NCBI GenBank assembly: GCA_019359835.1
Contig: CM033330.1
Location: 36,430,228 to 36,494,227 of the forward strand
Direction: 5' to 3'
DNA length: 64,000 bases
DNA from: Pharus latifolius
Lineage: Eukaryota > Streptophyta > Magnoliopsida > Poales > Poaceae
Part shown: positions 33,230 through 44,331 of the stretch, piece after piece
Position numbering within the stretch: position 1 is the stretch's first letter
Layout of the letters: each line of letters opens with the position of its first letter
Notes under the pieces: model-generated
What the model was told of the DNA's origin: nothing
Database searches by the model: none
What the model saw: the letters and a program-made list of their open reading frames with translations, nothing else
Program-made: the position numbers and the translations under genes

Positions 33230-34878
33230 ATGTAGCAAGTATCAAAATAATTAGGAGTAATTAAGGGACATGCTTCATGTGAATGACCGGTTTCATGGCA
33301 TTTATGACAGAATGTGTTGCATGCTTTAACAAATATAGTTTTAGAATTTTGTTTCCTTCCTTTCTTTTGAAAATATCCTAATCCTTCTTTTCTAAAAGAA
33401 CATTTTTGTTTACTAAGGATTAGATCAAGAGATATTTTACCTTTATAACAGTTCTCTAACCCTTTTCCAAGCTTTTCTACTTGTGCCTTAAGTTCATTAT
33501 TTTCATTTAAGATGTTATCATTAGAAACACATGGAATGTGATGACTATTAGAGGGAGAATCATCCAAATTACATGAAGTTGAAGCATCTACCTTAGATGA
33601 GATATTTGTAACATCTTTTATGAGCATGCATTCATAAGATTCTTTAAGCTCGGAGTATTGAGCGCGTAGGGAAGAATGTTCTTCCTTAAGCGCCTTATAC
33701 TTCTTTTTAGTTTTTCCAAAAACTTCATTTAATTCGGTTATCATTTCAACTAAATCATCATAAGATGGATCATTAGAGTGTACCTTTTCATCGCCTTTGG
33801 CCATAAGGCAAATGGATGAGCTAGTTGAAGTGTTGATGTTGCCGAGAGCTAATCCGGCCATCTTCTTGGAGCAACTTCTTTCGTTGTCGGAGTCGGAGTC
33901 GGAGCTCTCGCCTCCAGACATCCACTCTCCAAAACAGGCTTCTTTGATTTCTTCATTTTTCTTCTTGAAGAACTTCTTCTTCTTGTTCCACGCCTTGTTC
34001 TTGTTTGGACATCTTGATGCTATGTGTCCCTTCTCATGACATCCATAGCAAATGATGTCCTTGAAGTTGTTTTGCTTTTGCCCCTTTGGTCGTGTGTCAA
34101 TGTTGACACCTTTCTTATGCAACCTGCGAAGGAGTTTTTGAGTGTTCTTTACCATGAGCGCGAGGTCTTCATCGGAGGAGCCATCGCTTGAATCGTTTCT
34201 TGCATTAGCTTTGAAGGCCAAAGCTTTCCTCTTCGTCTCCGCGGGTTCGGCTGCTTCCTTCTTCTCCTTCTTGTGCATCTCATGGGTGATGAGGTTTCCA
34301 TAAAGATCGGTTGGTGTTGTGGTCGATAGATCGGAGTTTGTAAGAACCGTGACCAAAATGTCGAAGCTTTCCGGCAAGGCCCTAAGCATCTTTCTCACAA
34401 GCTCAAGGTCAGTAAAAACAACACCAAGACCCTTGAGTTCATTCACAATGTTATTTAACCGAGTAAACATGGAATCCACGGACTCGGTTGATGACATGGT
34501 GAATGTCTCATATTTTTGCCTCACCATTAGCAATTTTGCCTCTTTAACCTTTGTTGTTCCCTCGTAAATTTCTTCGAGGGTAGTCCAAACCTTATGAGCA
34601 GTCGTGAGATTGCTCACACGGTTGAACTCATTTAAGGATAAACCGGCAAAGAGTGCATTTTTTGCACGGGCATTTAAATGCAACTTTCTCCTATCGTCCT
34701 CAGACTGACTTGCCGGATCAACCGGAGGAGTAAAGCCGAGTTTAACGATATCCCATACATCAAGCCCCATAGCTTCTAGGAATACCGACATGCGCACTTT
34801 CCAATAAGGATAATTTGTCCCATCAAAGATAGGCGCACGACCGGTATGACCAAGAAGAAAATCACCACTTGACGACAT
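33230..34878 (-). pseudogene. Copia gag (UBN2-type), C-terminally truncated
   Basis: It starts MSSSGDFLLGHTGRAPIFDG. The UBN2/gag domain covers residues ~15-220 (YWKVRMSVFLEAM, LNNIVNELKGLG, MLRALPESFD). A CCHC zinc knuckle follows at ~280 (CYGCHEKGHIASRC), with lysine-rich flanks, a coiled-coil-like middle (ELKESYE, ENNELKAQVEKLG) and a second CCHC at ~545 (CHKCHETGHSHEAC). This is the gag layout of SIRE-type elements and is paralleled at 55179-57110. The frame stays open through the junction into foreign Tat DNA and stops at 32986, so the last ~80 codons are not gag. Confidence 0.85.
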
Positions 34879-34915
34879 CCTCTCTCTAGGCGGTAAAGCC
34901 TAATGAATCGAGAGA

Positions 34916-34931
34916 CCAGGCTCTGATACCA
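34916..34931 (-). other. Copia primer-binding site
   Basis: On the minus strand TGGTATCAGAGCCTGG follows the LTR end by two bases. Initiator Met tRNA type. Confidence 0.9.
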
Positions 34932-34933
34932 TG

Positions 34934-36482
34934 TGTTGGATCAAGGATGCCGACTAGAGGGGGGGTGAATAGGAGGCTTTTAAAAACTTTAAAGCTCAAA
35001 GCAAATAAATGCAAATCAAGAAAAATAAAATAAGTAATGAGAAAAGAGAATGAACACCATGATTTTTACCGAGGTATCGGTGACTCGCCCAGTCTCCACT
35101 AATCCTCGTTGAAGCACTCAAATCACTTGAGTCTTGCCTCAATATCCACAAAGGATATTATCACTAGTGGTTGCTCCTTGTCCACTCCAGAAAGGCGAGC
35201 ACGGATGCCTTGTACACACTTGCCGAGCCTCTCCGACAATCTCCGAATGGAGAGATCAACGGCCACGCCTCCGAACCGTCTAGGTGAGGGCGCTCACCAA
35301 GAGTAACAGGCAGTGAGGTCTTCTCAAGACCTCCAAAGACGCACCGAGAAGCTAAGTGAATGCAAAATGCAAAGAACTGAAACTCTCGGTGGATCGAAAA
35401 TCACTCGACTTGATCAAAAGATCAAGATTTTATATAAGAAACTAATGCTCAAGAGTGTATATGAAATGCTGTTGCTTGTTGTGTGAAACACATGCCCAAA
35501 GCCCCTATTTATAGCCTCAAGAAGCAAATGAACCGTTGGAGCTAGGGCTGAAAATCAGCAACCCAAACTGACAGTCAGTTTGCCTAACTGACAGTCAGTT
35601 TAGTGCACAACGGCCGACAAAATTTACGGACGAAAACTTTGCTAGCCGTTCGTGGTCGAAAAAGGAAAGCTGAAACCCATAACTGACAGTCAGTTACACA
35701 AACTGACAGTCAGTTCGGTCACTAACTCGACCAAAAACAAATAGAAACTCAGTTAAAATCTCTGTGGTCGAAACCCCAACTGACAGTCAGTATGGACAAA
35801 CTGACAGTCAGTTTAGTACAAAAAATTTTGAGCCCAAAATACACCCTCTCTGGACAATTGTCAGTTTAAACTAACTGACATTCAAACTGACAGTCAGTTT
35901 AGCAAACTGACAGTCAGCATGAACAAAAACAGAGATAACTTTAAATCAGAAATCCAAAAGAGGTGTTTAATAGCTCGTTGGAAAGATAATTTCAAGGGCT
36001 ACAATTTTGTCAACAGAAGTAAAAACCAGATCTGCCTAGATCTTTCTGAAAATTACAAATACTCTTTTGCTGTCAAAAATTGAACTGAAAAACCAGATTT
36101 TTCAAATAAGTTCAAAACCAAATCCAACCAAAAAAGATGCAATGCAATGACCTAGCTTTCTCGGTTTGCGTTGGAGATAAAGAGAGGAATTTCGCTACCC
36201 CTCTTTATAGTACGGTTTAAAACTAGAAAATAATTTCCCTAACCGATCATCTCCAAACACCGAGATCGGTAAAAATAAAAACTCATAATACCTTAGGTGT
36301 TTCGCATCTTCATGATTTGCGTCTTGTATTTTGCTCTTCTACATCTTGTGCTTCACTTCATGTCGGGTTCATCTTGATCATCTTGTATTTCTTCCCAACT
36401 GATCCCTGTATCAATCAATCTCAAAAACACAATTAGTTCGGAACACTTTGTTTTCATTAATCATCAAAATTAGGGTTAGGCA
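34934..36482 (-). mobile_element. Copia 5' LTR (1549 bp)
   Basis: Reads minus. The TATA box GGCTATAAATAGGGG is at 35502-35514. Upstream of it is a cluster of short palindromes (35564-35915). The end CACCCCCCCTCTAGTCGGCA..CCTTGATCC matches the other copia LTR at 55083-55113. Confidence 0.85.
35564..35915 (-). repeat. Palindrome cluster AACTGAC-A-GTCAGTT
   Basis: About nine copies of a 13-15 bp inverted repeat with a single central base, irregularly spaced in U3 upstream of the TATA box. Some copies are decayed at one edge (GTCAGTA, GTCAGCA). Confidence 0.85.
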
Positions 36483-36937
36483 TGAAGGCCTAGATGCAAC
36501 AAGGGGGACTTGGGTCCCCCCTTCACCAGGTGGGAGCTCCGTGCCGCCGGTTCGTAGAAGTACCGGAAGGCGCGAAGGGTGGGCTCCCGCCCGGGTGCCG
36601 TCTCATAGAGCCAGATGAAGAGGCCCATCCGGACGAGCGCGTTCGGGGTGAGGTGGTTGAGTGCCACCCCATACTCCTTCAGAAACTCCCGGAGCATGGG
36701 ATGCACCGGGAGCCGGAGCCCCGCCTCCAGGAAGGCCTCGAAGGCCACGACCTCTCCGGGCCTGGGGCGGGGGGCTCCGTCTTTCTTCACGGGGACTCGG
36801 ATGTCCCCGTCCGCGATGATGCAGCGTTCGACCAAGGACTCGGCGTCCTCGGCCGTGAACTCCGACGCCCAGAGGAAATCCGGAGGGATTTCCTCCGGGG
36901 GCACTTCCGTGGTCTTTGCTCGACCCTTGGGTGCCAT
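36483..36937 (-). pseudogene. Tat antisense gene, N-terminal part (PF04195-like)
   Basis: It starts MAPKGRAKTTEVPPEEIPPD and shares long blocks with 7645-7091: GEVVAFEAFLEAGLRLPVHP, YGVALNHLTPNALVRMGLF, RYFYEPAA. It breaks off at the copia LTR after ~150 residues. It runs antisense to the Tat element that carries it, starting 414 bp from the 3' LTR. No stops before the break. Confidence 0.75.
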
Positions 36938-37112
36938 GAGGTTAGTCTTCTTTTTTCTTCGGTGGCTAACCTTTCAGGAGGCTACTACTAAAACTTCCGG
37001 ACGTCTGCTACCGGGAGCTAACTATCGGAAAGAGCTACCGGGAGAGGGCTACCGGGAGAGCAAAAATCGCTAAGGTTGAAAGTTTGGAATGAACTCCCGG
37101 GCCCCCCAAGAC

Positions 37113-37124
37113 CCTATTTATAGG
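37113..37124 (-). promoter_or_regulatory. TATA-like box for the Tat antisense gene
   Basis: On the minus strand CCTATAAATAGGG is ~180 bp upstream of the ATG at 36937. Same box and setting as at 7912-7922. Confidence 0.55.
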
Positions 37125-37337
37125 GGCGGGACGTGGTCTAGATGCACGCCACGTGGCACACGCGGAGCAATCTGGACCGTAGAAGTTCAAACCGTGCGCG
37201 GGAAACGAAGTGACGGGTGCGCGAATCGAGGCACCGGTTCGAACCACGAGCGCATTTATGGCGAAATGGCGCGGCCCGGAGATTTTCCCGGTGACGTGTA
37301 CCATACCCACCGGGGACTTGAGCATCGTCCCCGGCGT

Positions 37338-37351
37338 GCATGGGGGGCTGC
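37338..37351 (+). promoter_or_regulatory. Tat polypurine tract
   Basis: GCATGGGGGGCTGC ends at the LTR start TGTCGGGGG. The copy at 8193 is preceded by CTAGGGGGCTGC. Confidence 0.65.
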
Positions 37352-38523
37352 TGTCGGGGGAAATCTCCACGGGACTAAGTCTCGGTAAGTTGCGTCACGA
37401 TTGCCCGGGGACCTGGCCTCCGGGGCCTCCCCGGGCGCCTCCTTTTGGCCCCTGGGACATGGCCTCCGGCGCCGTCCCGGGCGCCGCCATTGGCCCGGGG
37501 ACATGGCCTCCGGCCCCTCCCCGGGCGCTGCCTTTTGGCCCCCGGGACATGGCCTCCGGCGCCGTGCCGGGCGCCGCCATTGGCACGGGGACGTGGCCAT
37601 TGGCACGGGGACGTGGCCTCCGGCCCCTCCCCGGGCGCCGCCTTTTGGCCCCCGGGACATGGCCTCCGGCGCCGTCCCGGGCACCGCCATTGGCCGGGGG
37701 ACGTGGCCTCCGGCCCCTCCCCGGGCGCCGCCTTTTGGCCCCCGGACATGGCCTCCGGCGCCTTCCCGAGGGCCGCCATTGGCCCGGGGATGTGTCCTCC
37801 GGCCCCTCCCCGGGCGCCGCCTTTTGGCCCCCGGGACCTGGCCTCCGGCGTCGTCTCGGGGGCCGCCGTTTGCCTGGGGCCGTGGTCTCCGGCCGCTCCC
37901 CGGGCGCCGCCTTTTGGCCCCCGGGGCGTGGCCTCCGGCACCATCCCGGGCGCCGCCATTGGCCCGGGGGCGTAGCCTCCGGGTTCTCCTCGGGCGCTGC
38001 CATTTGGCCCCCAGGACATGGCCTCCGGCGCCATCCCGGGCCTCATCGCCCTCCTAAAGGTAAAGTCTCGAATTGTTTGTCACGTGCAGGTCACGCGAGG
38101 AGCGCCTCGGGAATTAGCGACCACCTGTCAAGCATCCAAGGCGTTAGACCGGAAGAAGGACGGTCCTACCCTTCAATCCGACGGTGGCTTCTGGGGTAGT
38201 TTAGGTTTTTCGCTTCTTTTTTGGGCTATAAATAGCCCTTGTACCCCTCTGTTGTAAAGGATCGGATCACTTTTATTGGAATAGCTAAACTCACAGGCGT
38301 GCTCCGGAAGCCTCTCCCCCGGAGAGAGCCTCCCCAGCCGACTCCGGTCGGGAGCGCGTCGACAAGACTAGGGCCCCCACCGGGACCCGAACCTGTATAA
38401 ATCCGTGTGTCATTTCTTGTTCTTGTCCGGCGGGGGAGCACCGGTCATCCGGTCAACCCGCGCCGCGTAATCTTCACTAGGATCATTCTCAAAACCTACC
38501 GGGGTATTCGCAATACCACGACA
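37352..38523 (+). mobile_element. Tat 3' LTR (1172 bp)
   Basis: Starts TGTCGGGGGAAATCTCC and ends GCAATACCACGACA. It is nearly identical to 13507-14209 outside the repeat block. TATA box CTATAAATA at 38226-38234. The target duplication CGAAG follows. Confidence 0.92.
37400..38035 (+). repeat. 45-bp GC-rich tandem repeat in Tat LTR
   Basis: About 13-14 units of ~45 bp built on CCCGGGACATGGCCTCCGGC..CCGGGCGCCGCC. They alternate between an 'ATTGGCCCGG' and a 'TTTTGGCCCC' type, so the higher-order unit is ~90 bp. The 5' LTR of the same element has only three to four units. Long frames on both strands here are by-products of the period. Confidence 0.88.
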
Positions 38524-39397
38524 CGAAGAATACTTGAGGTGTGGGTTCCGGTTTCCTGAGAGCCGGTTCCTAAAGGGGATCTTGGAGCATTACGGGTTGG
38601 AGTTGGTGAATCTCCACCCAAATGCGGTCTTGATTCTAGCAATCTTCCAGCACCTCTGTGAAGCCTTCGTCGGAGTGTATGCCAGCGTGGATCTCTTCCG
38701 ACGTTTCTACTACTCGGCGTGGTCGAAGAGCGCCAACGCCGCCGGATGTATCTACTTCCGGATAACTGAGAAGAAAAAGTATCCCTTCCCATCCCTGCGA
38801 GACTCCGTGCAGGGGTGGTACCAGAAATGGTTTTACTGCACCCCTCCATCTGAGAGTGGGTTGTGGTTCGTGAACTCGCGGCCAGAGAAGCCAAGCGAGT
38901 TGGATTCTCTCCCTGCTCTGAATGCAGAGCTGATGAAGCAAGCCGAGGCGATTCTTCACTTAGTCCAACAGGGACTATCGGCTCGCGATATCATTCGCAA
39001 CTTCGTGAAGAATCGGGTGAGCCCCCTGCGCGAAAGGGCTCATCTAGCTTGGGAGATACAGTCCTTGGCAGACAGCACCTTGGACTACAATGATGGTATG
39101 CGTCTTATCCAACGAAGTCTTATATTTTTCTGTCATAACTTGCTAACTGGTCTGCTGGTGACGCAGTTTTGCCTTCGTCCGAAGTCTAGAAATGGACGAA
39201 CTACCTCCTCAGGGCATACAGTGCAGAAGTGGAGGGACGCAAGGGATCACCTCGCCCCCAAAGCTTGATCCACACCGGCGATGACCTCAGACAGGAACGT
39301 CGAAAGGTATGTCATCTCTCGTTATGTTCTATCTATTAGTCATATGTGTGTTCTGCGCTAACAAGGTCTCTGGGACGGCACAGCTTTTGGGGAGATT

Positions 39398-41689
39398 TGT
39401 CGCGCCCCGAAATTGGGACTACGACTACTCCTGTAGAGACCTAGCTCGCTGCAGCTAGTCCCATATATGCATAGCATACACATACCCTTGACTTCCCAGG
39501 ATAAGTCAAGCACAGGAGTATATTCACATTGCAACAGAGTCACTTACAAAATATTTAAGCAGTGTGGCCTGCTGGCCTTAATATTACATAAGGGGATTAC
39601 AATGCCTTCGCGGCATACATGGTTTGGCAAAATAACATCTACACAGCAGAAGATAGGTGACCCACCCACAAAGAGAAGTGGACGGCAGAACAACACACAT
39701 CAGGGCTCTGGCGGGACTGACGCTCCTCCTTCTGGATCCAAGAAGTCCTCCATGCCTTCGTCTTGGTTGTAGAACGCTCCATCTACTGAATTGTAGGTTG
39801 CAAGAGTGAGTACTTACATACGCAGCAAGTCATAGTTAAGAGTAGATACATATAGTAGTGATGATATGAACCTAGACTAGTCAAGAATTATGGATGTTTG
39901 TAAAATAACCTTTTTCTTTCATACCTCATCTCATCTTATTTCATGGCAGCACTTTTCATAATATAACATCATCATTCATGTTCACTAGATTATAGCACTA
40001 CCGCGACACGTCGACACACGACAGCCCACGGCAGCACTCCTTATCATGACAACACATGTCATTTGGGTAATCTTGATTAAACATATTTTATTTAGCAAAT
40101 AGTACTTGTGTCACACCCTGTAGATTTAATCCACTGTAGCAGACTCCTATAAACCCAGGAGCTCGGAGTATTCGAATACGTTTTTAACTCTGCAGAGAGG
40201 TACCGATTTACCTGCAAGATATTCCACTTTCAAGCCCATCCTATCAAAATGATTAGACCCCTCCTCACAACCATGTGTGAGTGGCAAGGTGGAGATAACA
40301 AGAACTTTTGTTATGTATCACTTACAATTCACCCCCGACCCTGTGGCTCTCCGCGAGACACAGTTGTGGTAGGCTGTATCCTAACCTCCACCCCTTTGCT
40401 TATTCCCATTACTGGGTCAGCGTGCTTGATCACCTTCAGTGATATGTGTGGGAGCCGTACTCCGTGTTTATCGTGCATCACTACACATCTCATGCAGGGG
40501 TTTCATGTGCGATCCACATAATTACTTGTTCAGACCTGTCCCATTCCAGGCTTGCGGTTAGCACGTTGTTCATGCCACTAGACGCACAACACAAGGTTCT
40601 AGTCCTTATATGCCAGTGACCAGACCATCCACAACCCTGCACCTTCAGTGCCTGCATTCCTTTGTAGTCTAGCACCTCCAGTGCTACAGCCATTCCACAC
40701 CATTTTTCTGGTCACGGCTAGGGGTTTTATTTCATGAATATAAGTATACACATACATATAATAGTTCATGGCTCAAACTTGTTTATTTCACATTTCACAG
40801 ATAACCAGTCTAGTACTGCAAATTCATAAATCAACCATTTCCAATCTTTCTCATGCAATATTATCTATATTCAATGTTATGTTTTAGCAATATTTAAAAT
40901 ATAGGTCCAAGATGACCAAGGATATGACTTGCCTTCCGCGTCGTAAGATACAGCAATTGATGACGGATCAACAGCTGATTTGGCACAGATTGAAGATAAA
41001 ATTTGAAATATTTGGATGATTTTTGATATGAACTGAAAATAGGGTATTTTAGGGTAATTGAAATCTGAATTTCAATTGATTTCGAATTCTGGGATTTAGG
41101 GTTTGATTTTGAGATACTCATAAAAGAAGAATTTGTGTTGAAAAGCATTTGGGAGGTGTTCCCTGAATCAGATATGAATTTGGAGATGATTTGCAACATT
41201 TTTCCTTTTTAGGCTTTTGGAAAATCTGGAAAAAGGACTGATCTGCGATACTCTTGGACTGATTTACGAAAAAGGTTCAAATGGTAAAATCTGGCTGCCA
41301 ACTTTTTGGATTAAGGTATTAACATACCCTTGATCATAATCCAAGAATAATCTGGTCTGAAATTGGCTAAGATTTTGATTAAATCTGGATTTCTGAAACT
41401 TAGGGTATTTAGGTAATAACAGATATTCTGTTTTCGAAAACAGAAAGGAGTTGATAAATCTGGAAGTTAGGGATAGAATTGAATCTGGGTTCTGAAGGCT
41501 TTTAGATTTAGGATAACTGATAGATCAAATTTGGAAAGTCAGATCTTGACTTGGGGTCACAGGATAGATTTTGGAGATTTTAGGGCTAGAACAGAATAAA
41601 GCTGAGGCTGATTTGGTTGATCTAGAAGAGACATATGCATGCATGATTTTTAAGAAAGAACTTTTCAACCCAAAACTCAGGATGTTACA
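39398..41689 (-). mobile_element. Family B solo LTR, internally deleted
   Basis: Inverted relative to 28008-32351. Its ends (TGTCGCGCCCC... and ...CTCAGGATGTTACA) match that copy, and the target duplication AGATT flanks it (39393-39397 and 41690-41694). It is 2292 bp because a segment equal to about 28725-30795 of the other copy is missing (join near 40970). It keeps the second peptide exon (39782-39700) and the hairpins (about 40130-40560). It sits inside an exon of the Tat antisense gene. Confidence 0.88.
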
Positions 41690-43826
41690 AGATTTGCCAA
41701 GGCGACGTTCCCGAGTGAAAACGTCGGTTTCCTGGGAAAGCCGACGATGAAGAGAGTGAAGAAAGTATCTTCAAGGTCCAGAGCGAAGAAACCTGCCCCC
41801 AAGAAATCCAAGAAAATTCTCGGGGAAGGCTCTTCGTACCGAACCCCCCTTACCGCGAAGAAAACTACGGTAAGATATCATGTGCCTCCTGTCACCCCAG
41901 GTGCAAACTGGAATCACTTCTTCGTTGTACAGGGTGAAAGGAGCGAGGAGGAGGAAGACGACATTCCTCTAGTTCGCCGGAAGAGGATGGTGGCAACTTC
42001 TCAATCTGGCGAAACATTGCCTCGTCCCGCCGAGACAGAGGCAGCTGCAGCGGACCCCGTGACCACTGGGAATCTCGTGGTCGCAGGTGAGATCCCTGCT
42101 CCTGAAGCCCTGGAGGCTTCAGGGTCTGTAACTTCTCCCTCCTTGGTCGAAGGGACGACCACGATAAGATTTCCCGCGGTCCTGAATTTACAATTTCTTC
42201 TATATGCGTGTTCACCGTGCCATGCTTGTACAGGGAGAAGAAATTCCTCCTACGACTCTCGTGAGTGCTAGGGGGATGAGTATTCCGCTCCTGGCAACAA
42301 GGGCGGAAATAATGGAGCAAGATTCCGCAACCACTTCCAACCTCAAGGTCGCAGACGAAGCACCAGCTCTGGTGGTTCTGGAGACACCCCGACCTTCGGG
42401 TGCATCCCTGCCTACCGAGCAAGTTACCCTGGTAAGGGTTCTTACCATTCATATCTTCATCATTTCTTATGTATATGCTTACAGGGTGATATACATAGGG
42501 AGAAAAGGTCTTGTTTACGAAGAGAAAGACTAGGATAGACAACGATTGTCCTCTCTCTCTTGGGGAACCATCTTTGATGTCCCAGAAGCTAATGGGATTT
42601 CAGTTAAGGTAAGAATTCCCCTCCGTTGGATCAAGTTGCGGAAACCATCCGAGAAACTGACGATTTCATTTCTTGCTTAGGCGTAGAGATTCAGCAACCA
42701 ACCCTCCAACAGCCTCGGCGAGGGTTGAAGTTCCTGCTGGTGCTGAAGCCTTCGGCAAAGAAAACTCTGTCCCTCCGGTCCAGGAAGTCGTCCGGGCCGT
42801 TAGGGACGAGTTGGACGAAGAGGTCCAATCGCAGGCATTGAGACCTGCGACCAGAGCTCAGCAGGGACATTAATCTGCTGCTCTCGCCGGGGATGAGGCG
42901 AGTCCATCGACTAGGCCTCCAGCCATCCCAAAGGACAAGTCATTCCGAGAATATACTGAGGTATGTTGAACATCCCTCGTGGTGTCTGAATTTTGTGTAG
43001 TACACTCAGATTACGCAACTGACTTCCCTCTATGTCATAGGAACTGACCCGTACGACGGCCAGATCGATAGCTATGGTAGAAAGCATTGAGGCCATACAA
43101 GAGGAAAAGAATTGCTTGCAATAGTAAGGAAACTGAGCTCTAGTTTGCCTGAGTACAAACATGCTATAATCATTGTCTTTTTTATTGCAGGGAAGTCGCT
43201 TCCCTAAAGAAGAGCCTTGCCGATCGAGAAAATGATGAGCTTAGGGCGGCCACCACGATTTCACATCTAGAGGCCGAGCTCAAAGAACTGCGATCACAGC
43301 TCTCATGTAAGTCAACTTCCGATCAAAACGACTTAACTTTGTCATTTGGACTGTTAATAACGATCTCCTTATTGCAGCGCAAGCAGGTCAAATAAACCAG
43401 CTTGGACAAGATAAGGTATTCCTCCAGATGACCATTGACTCTATCCGGAGGGCAAATAAAGACTTGAGCCTATCCATCTTTGAAAAGCTGAAGATGGTAG
43501 CCGGTCTTCTAAGGGCGGATGTGGTCGAAACCACAACGGATGACCTTAGCCCCAGTGACTGGTCTAAACTGGTCGTAGCCCAAGCAGAATCAGTCCTTGA
43601 GTATCCTCCTGAAGATACCAGGCGACAACAAGAGGTGATCAGAACTAGAGTCCGATCAGCAGCCTCCGCCATTCTCTGTCGGTTTCGTCTCCACCATGGC
43701 CTAGATGTGGATCTGAATCCACTGGTAGGAGAGGTAGAGATCGAGAGTGAAGAACAACTTGAGGCTATCATGGAGAAAATTAGACCTCTCGTGGACAAAC
43801 TCTTGACCGAGGTCGGGTTTATGTGA

Positions 43827-44331
43827 CCCTTGTACCTGTACAGATACAATTTATAGAATGCAATGCATGCAATTTTTTGGTTTTACTCCGAAAGAAAACA
43901 TATTTTTGTTGCTTCATATAACCATATGCCCCTAGCCCCCGCCTGTGATTATATATACTGGAGACTTAGTATTATAAGCACAAGAAAAATATGGGTGTAA
44001 CGACCAGGGATATGCGATCAGGCCATCAATTATACTCGATGCAACGCCTAACCTTGTTGCAAACCGGCAGCCACTCGGATGACCAAGGACATGCCAGCAA
44101 GCCCCGTGTGCGTTGAGAAATGGGTTATTGAGGGGTGTCTTATCTGGAAGTGGTCATGAGATCGGCCAGCGAATCCGATTAGGGCATTGCGGTGATATAA
44201 CCATCGGCGACCAGCCCCCGAGCCACATTCATAACATGGGCATAAAAGGAAATATTTGACATACGAAACAACAAAAAATGCACTCGTTTTGTTTAAATCA
44301 TGCTAATTGAAAAGGAAAAGGGATTAGGTAC
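43827..44331. other. Gap between convergent Tat antisense gene and pol
   Basis: No reading frame or RNA gene seen. An 'ATGCAATGCATGCAATTTTT' stretch follows the antisense stop. It probably holds the 3' ends of two convergent transcripts. Confidence 0.4.

Larger units (their letters stand above)
33230..36482 (-). mobile_element. SIRE-type Ty1/copia element, 5' part only
   Basis: On the minus strand: 5' LTR 36482-34934 (TGCCTAACC... to ...GATCCAACA), PBS, then gag to 33230 where it joins Tat gag sequence. Pol and the 3' LTR are absent. On the right the LTR start abuts the cut end of the Tat antisense gene at 36483. A single deletion spanning both elements explains the join at 33229/33230. Confidence 0.85.
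13507..38523 (+). mobile_element. Tat-type LTR element with nested insertions
   Basis: It has TG...CA LTRs at 13507-14209 and 37352-38523, flanked by the 5-bp direct repeat CGAAG (13502-13506 and 38524-38528), so the outer ends are intact. The remaining internal sequence is a PBS (14211), the 5' part of gag (to 15044, then 33022-33229), the start of the antisense gene (36937-36483) and a polypurine tract. The rest of gag and all of pol were lost in a deletion that also removed part of a copia insertion. The LTRs differ in length (703 versus 1172 bp), almost all from the copy number of a 45-bp repeat. Confidence 0.9.
13346..43826 (+). pseudogene. Tat antisense gene (PF04195-like), multi-exon, split by nested insertions
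   Basis: The N-terminus lies at 13346-13501 (a stop four codons in and one frameshift near 13430). It continues after a 25-kb insertion from 38524, where the frame runs on without interruption: ...GELVIF joins EEYLRCGFRFPESRFLKGI. The PF04195-like core follows (YGLELVNLHPNAVL, FRRFYYSAW, GWYQKWFY). Exon 38524-39095 ends at a GT. Further exons lie at ~39168-39307 and ~39365-39397. That last one continues past a solo LTR at 41695 to 41869 (KKPAPKKSKK), then ~41933-42160, 42232-42433, ~42680-42960 (one TAA), ~43040-43130, ~43190-43306 and 43378-43826, with coiled-coil-like segments. Introns have GT...AG ends. It converges on the pol at 44332-46528, so it is antisense to that element. The function is unknown. 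Confidence 0.72.

Noticed and set aside
36494..37073. 150-165-codon plus frames
   Set aside because: Shadows of the minus-strand antisense gene at 36937-36483.
37210..38199. Five overlapping long frames of alanine/proline/arginine-rich residues
   Set aside because: By-products of a 45-bp GC-rich LTR minisatellite; same for 50457-51385 and 50594-51256.
41747..42271. A host nuclear protein gene (KKPAPKKSKK basic region)
   Set aside because: It joins in frame to the PF04195-like exon across the solo LTR and converges on Tat pol, so it belongs to the Tat antisense gene.
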